From NCBI GenBank assembly GCA_037389465.1, contig JAZARR010000206.1, forward strand, positions 496,001 through 560,000: 64,000 bases of DNA. Reading direction: 5' to 3'. Source of the DNA: Baylisascaris procyonis. Lineage: Eukaryota > Nematoda > Chromadorea > Rhabditida > Ascarididae. The translations under genes were made by a program, and so were the position numbers. A model generated the notes under the pieces. It searched no databases, was not told the origin of the DNA, and saw only the letters and a list, made by a program, of their open reading frames with translations. Shown piece after piece: positions 62,579 through 64,000 of the stretch. The number at the start of each line of letters is the position of its first letter. The stretch's first letter is position 1.

Positions 62579-64000
62579 AAAAAAAAGAACAATAAAATAT
62601 CGCTTTTTGAAATGAATCAACTTTATAAATATATATTCTCGTGGAAAATAATATAAAAAATTTAGAAAAAAAAAACTTCCGGCTGAAAAATTTTCGCTTT
62701 TCCGAGCAAACAAAAAGAAATTTATAAAAACTCTAAAAAAAAGTAGAATAAATAAAACAAATTTACAATGCTATAACAATTCATCAATTCTGAGTAAAAA
62801 GAAATCGGATATTTATTCCAATAAGTCACATTGAATAAACTATACGAATCTTATTTTGCAAAATTTTATTTCCTACCATTCAGTTAAATTAATGTTGATT
62901 TATTTATATCAAAATCGATCCTACAATATGCGCTTATCATGATAGACCAATGAAAAGATTCTAAATAAGCCAAAAAAAAAGATAAAATAGATAAATAAAA
63001 ATTATAAATAAACAAAACATTCATTTATTTTTACTTAGAAAAATTAATTTTGAATAAATTAAACTATGGGGTAGGTGAATTGCAAAGAATACTATTAAGA
63101 ATATAAAGTAAAAGAAAATAGACAAAAATTCAAGAGCAATGATGAAATTCCATCGATAGACAGATAACCAATTAATATAACTCCTAGAAGAAACCTTCAT
63201 CGACACTATTAAAAAAGACCGATTATACAATTAAAAAAAAAAAAAGAAAATATATACAATAAGATACTTTTGTAACCTTTTCAAATAATTCCTTCTACTA
63301 CTTAACCAGTTGTGAAATGGAATCCCATCACTTCTAAAATATAAGACTAATTTTTGGGCACCTTCGAATGAGTTACTAGCAATATTTACGGCACCTTCCG
63401 CAATTCATCAAAGCACTTGAAAATTGCTTAAAAAATTCACCCAATATTTTATATCAACAAATTTCTAACTTAGCTTTAATGATTCCCAATTTCATACTAC
63501 TGGACAGACAGACAGACATAGACATACAGACTTGAGTGCATAAGATGGGTGTTTATGAGTTTTTCAAATCGCTCTTTTTTTAAGACGATACATAAGCATA
63601 TTGCAAACTTTTGATGACCAATATGCTGACAAGTTATATCATTATCACTCCTATGGGTTTATTACATAGTGACTCCTTTGTATATTCAAATTCTATCATA
63701 GGATAAGCAATGTAAACGATAAAAATGGATTTAATTAAGTCGTCTGATTGCGTAAATTATGCCGATTAAATTTCAAAAACTTATGGATTAGAGCTTAGGG
63801 CTATTATACAATTAAAACAAGTTATCTACTAATCAATTACAAATATCATACATAAAGCAATCGTTATAATGCAAAGACAAAGGTTTAATTATTACATCGT
63901 TATAGTAAAATTATAACAGCTATTCATCGAATTACATTAAAAAAGTACCGCGTATAGGGTATCGCGTTATAATCAATTATTCCTAGTAATGTTTTTATAC
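62579..64000. other. Right-end AT-rich region, no gene seen
   Basis: A-rich + strand with a GACAGACAGACAGACATAGA-type tract at about 63504-63530, one member of a dispersed family. No coding frame is supported. Confidence 0.5.

Overview
This is an AT-rich eukaryotic window from a nematode. The coding exons match animal families (Ran, dyskerin, coronin, MPC1), and introns carry GT..AG ends with short TTTCAG-like acceptors. Most start codons sit 3-13 bases behind a splice acceptor with no open exon before it. That arrangement is expected where a spliced leader is trans-spliced onto the mRNA. Coronin and dyskerin lengths (603 and 450 residues) fit nematode orthologues. Large introns and gene-poor gaps argue against a compact Caenorhabditis-type genome; a clade III (spirurid/filarial-like) worm is my guess, not a demonstrated fact.

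Layout: 3.2-5.8 kb, + strand, a DNAJC30-like mitochondrial J-protein (4 exons). About 7.5 kb, + strand, a possible 51-residue membrane micro-protein. 9.0-11.3 kb, - strand, Ran GTPase (4 exons). 15.9-23.9 kb, + strand, dyskerin/CBF5 (10 exons). 24.6-38.9 kb, - strand, coronin (11 exons; first intron about 6 kb, with three microsatellites and a long perfect palindrome). 49.0-50.5 kb, - strand, mitochondrial pyruvate carrier subunit 1 (3 exons). 56.4-60.4 kb, + strand, a TTDN1/MPLKIP-like protein (3 exons). 61.7-62.6 kb, - strand, an unidentified small gene (2 good exons plus a doubtful last one).

Genes were rebuilt by joining exons at splice sites whose phases agree; every assembled CDS is an exact multiple of three. 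The genes are unrelated in function (nuclear transport, rRNA pseudouridylation, actin regulation, pyruvate import) and show no operon spacing. Ran/dyskerin and MPC1/TTDN1 are divergent pairs; DNAJC30-like/Ran, dyskerin/coronin and TTDN1/unknown are convergent.

The rest is gene-poor: simple repeats, G-rich tracts, dispersed short repeat families and hairpins. The 10 kb between coronin and MPC1 is the largest block with no gene I can support. I found no striking new system. The best leads are the micro-protein, the unidentified gene at 62 kb, an orphan exon at 56.0 kb that overlaps three perfect palindromes, and a dispersed 24-base repeat that also forms the ends of a possible MITE.
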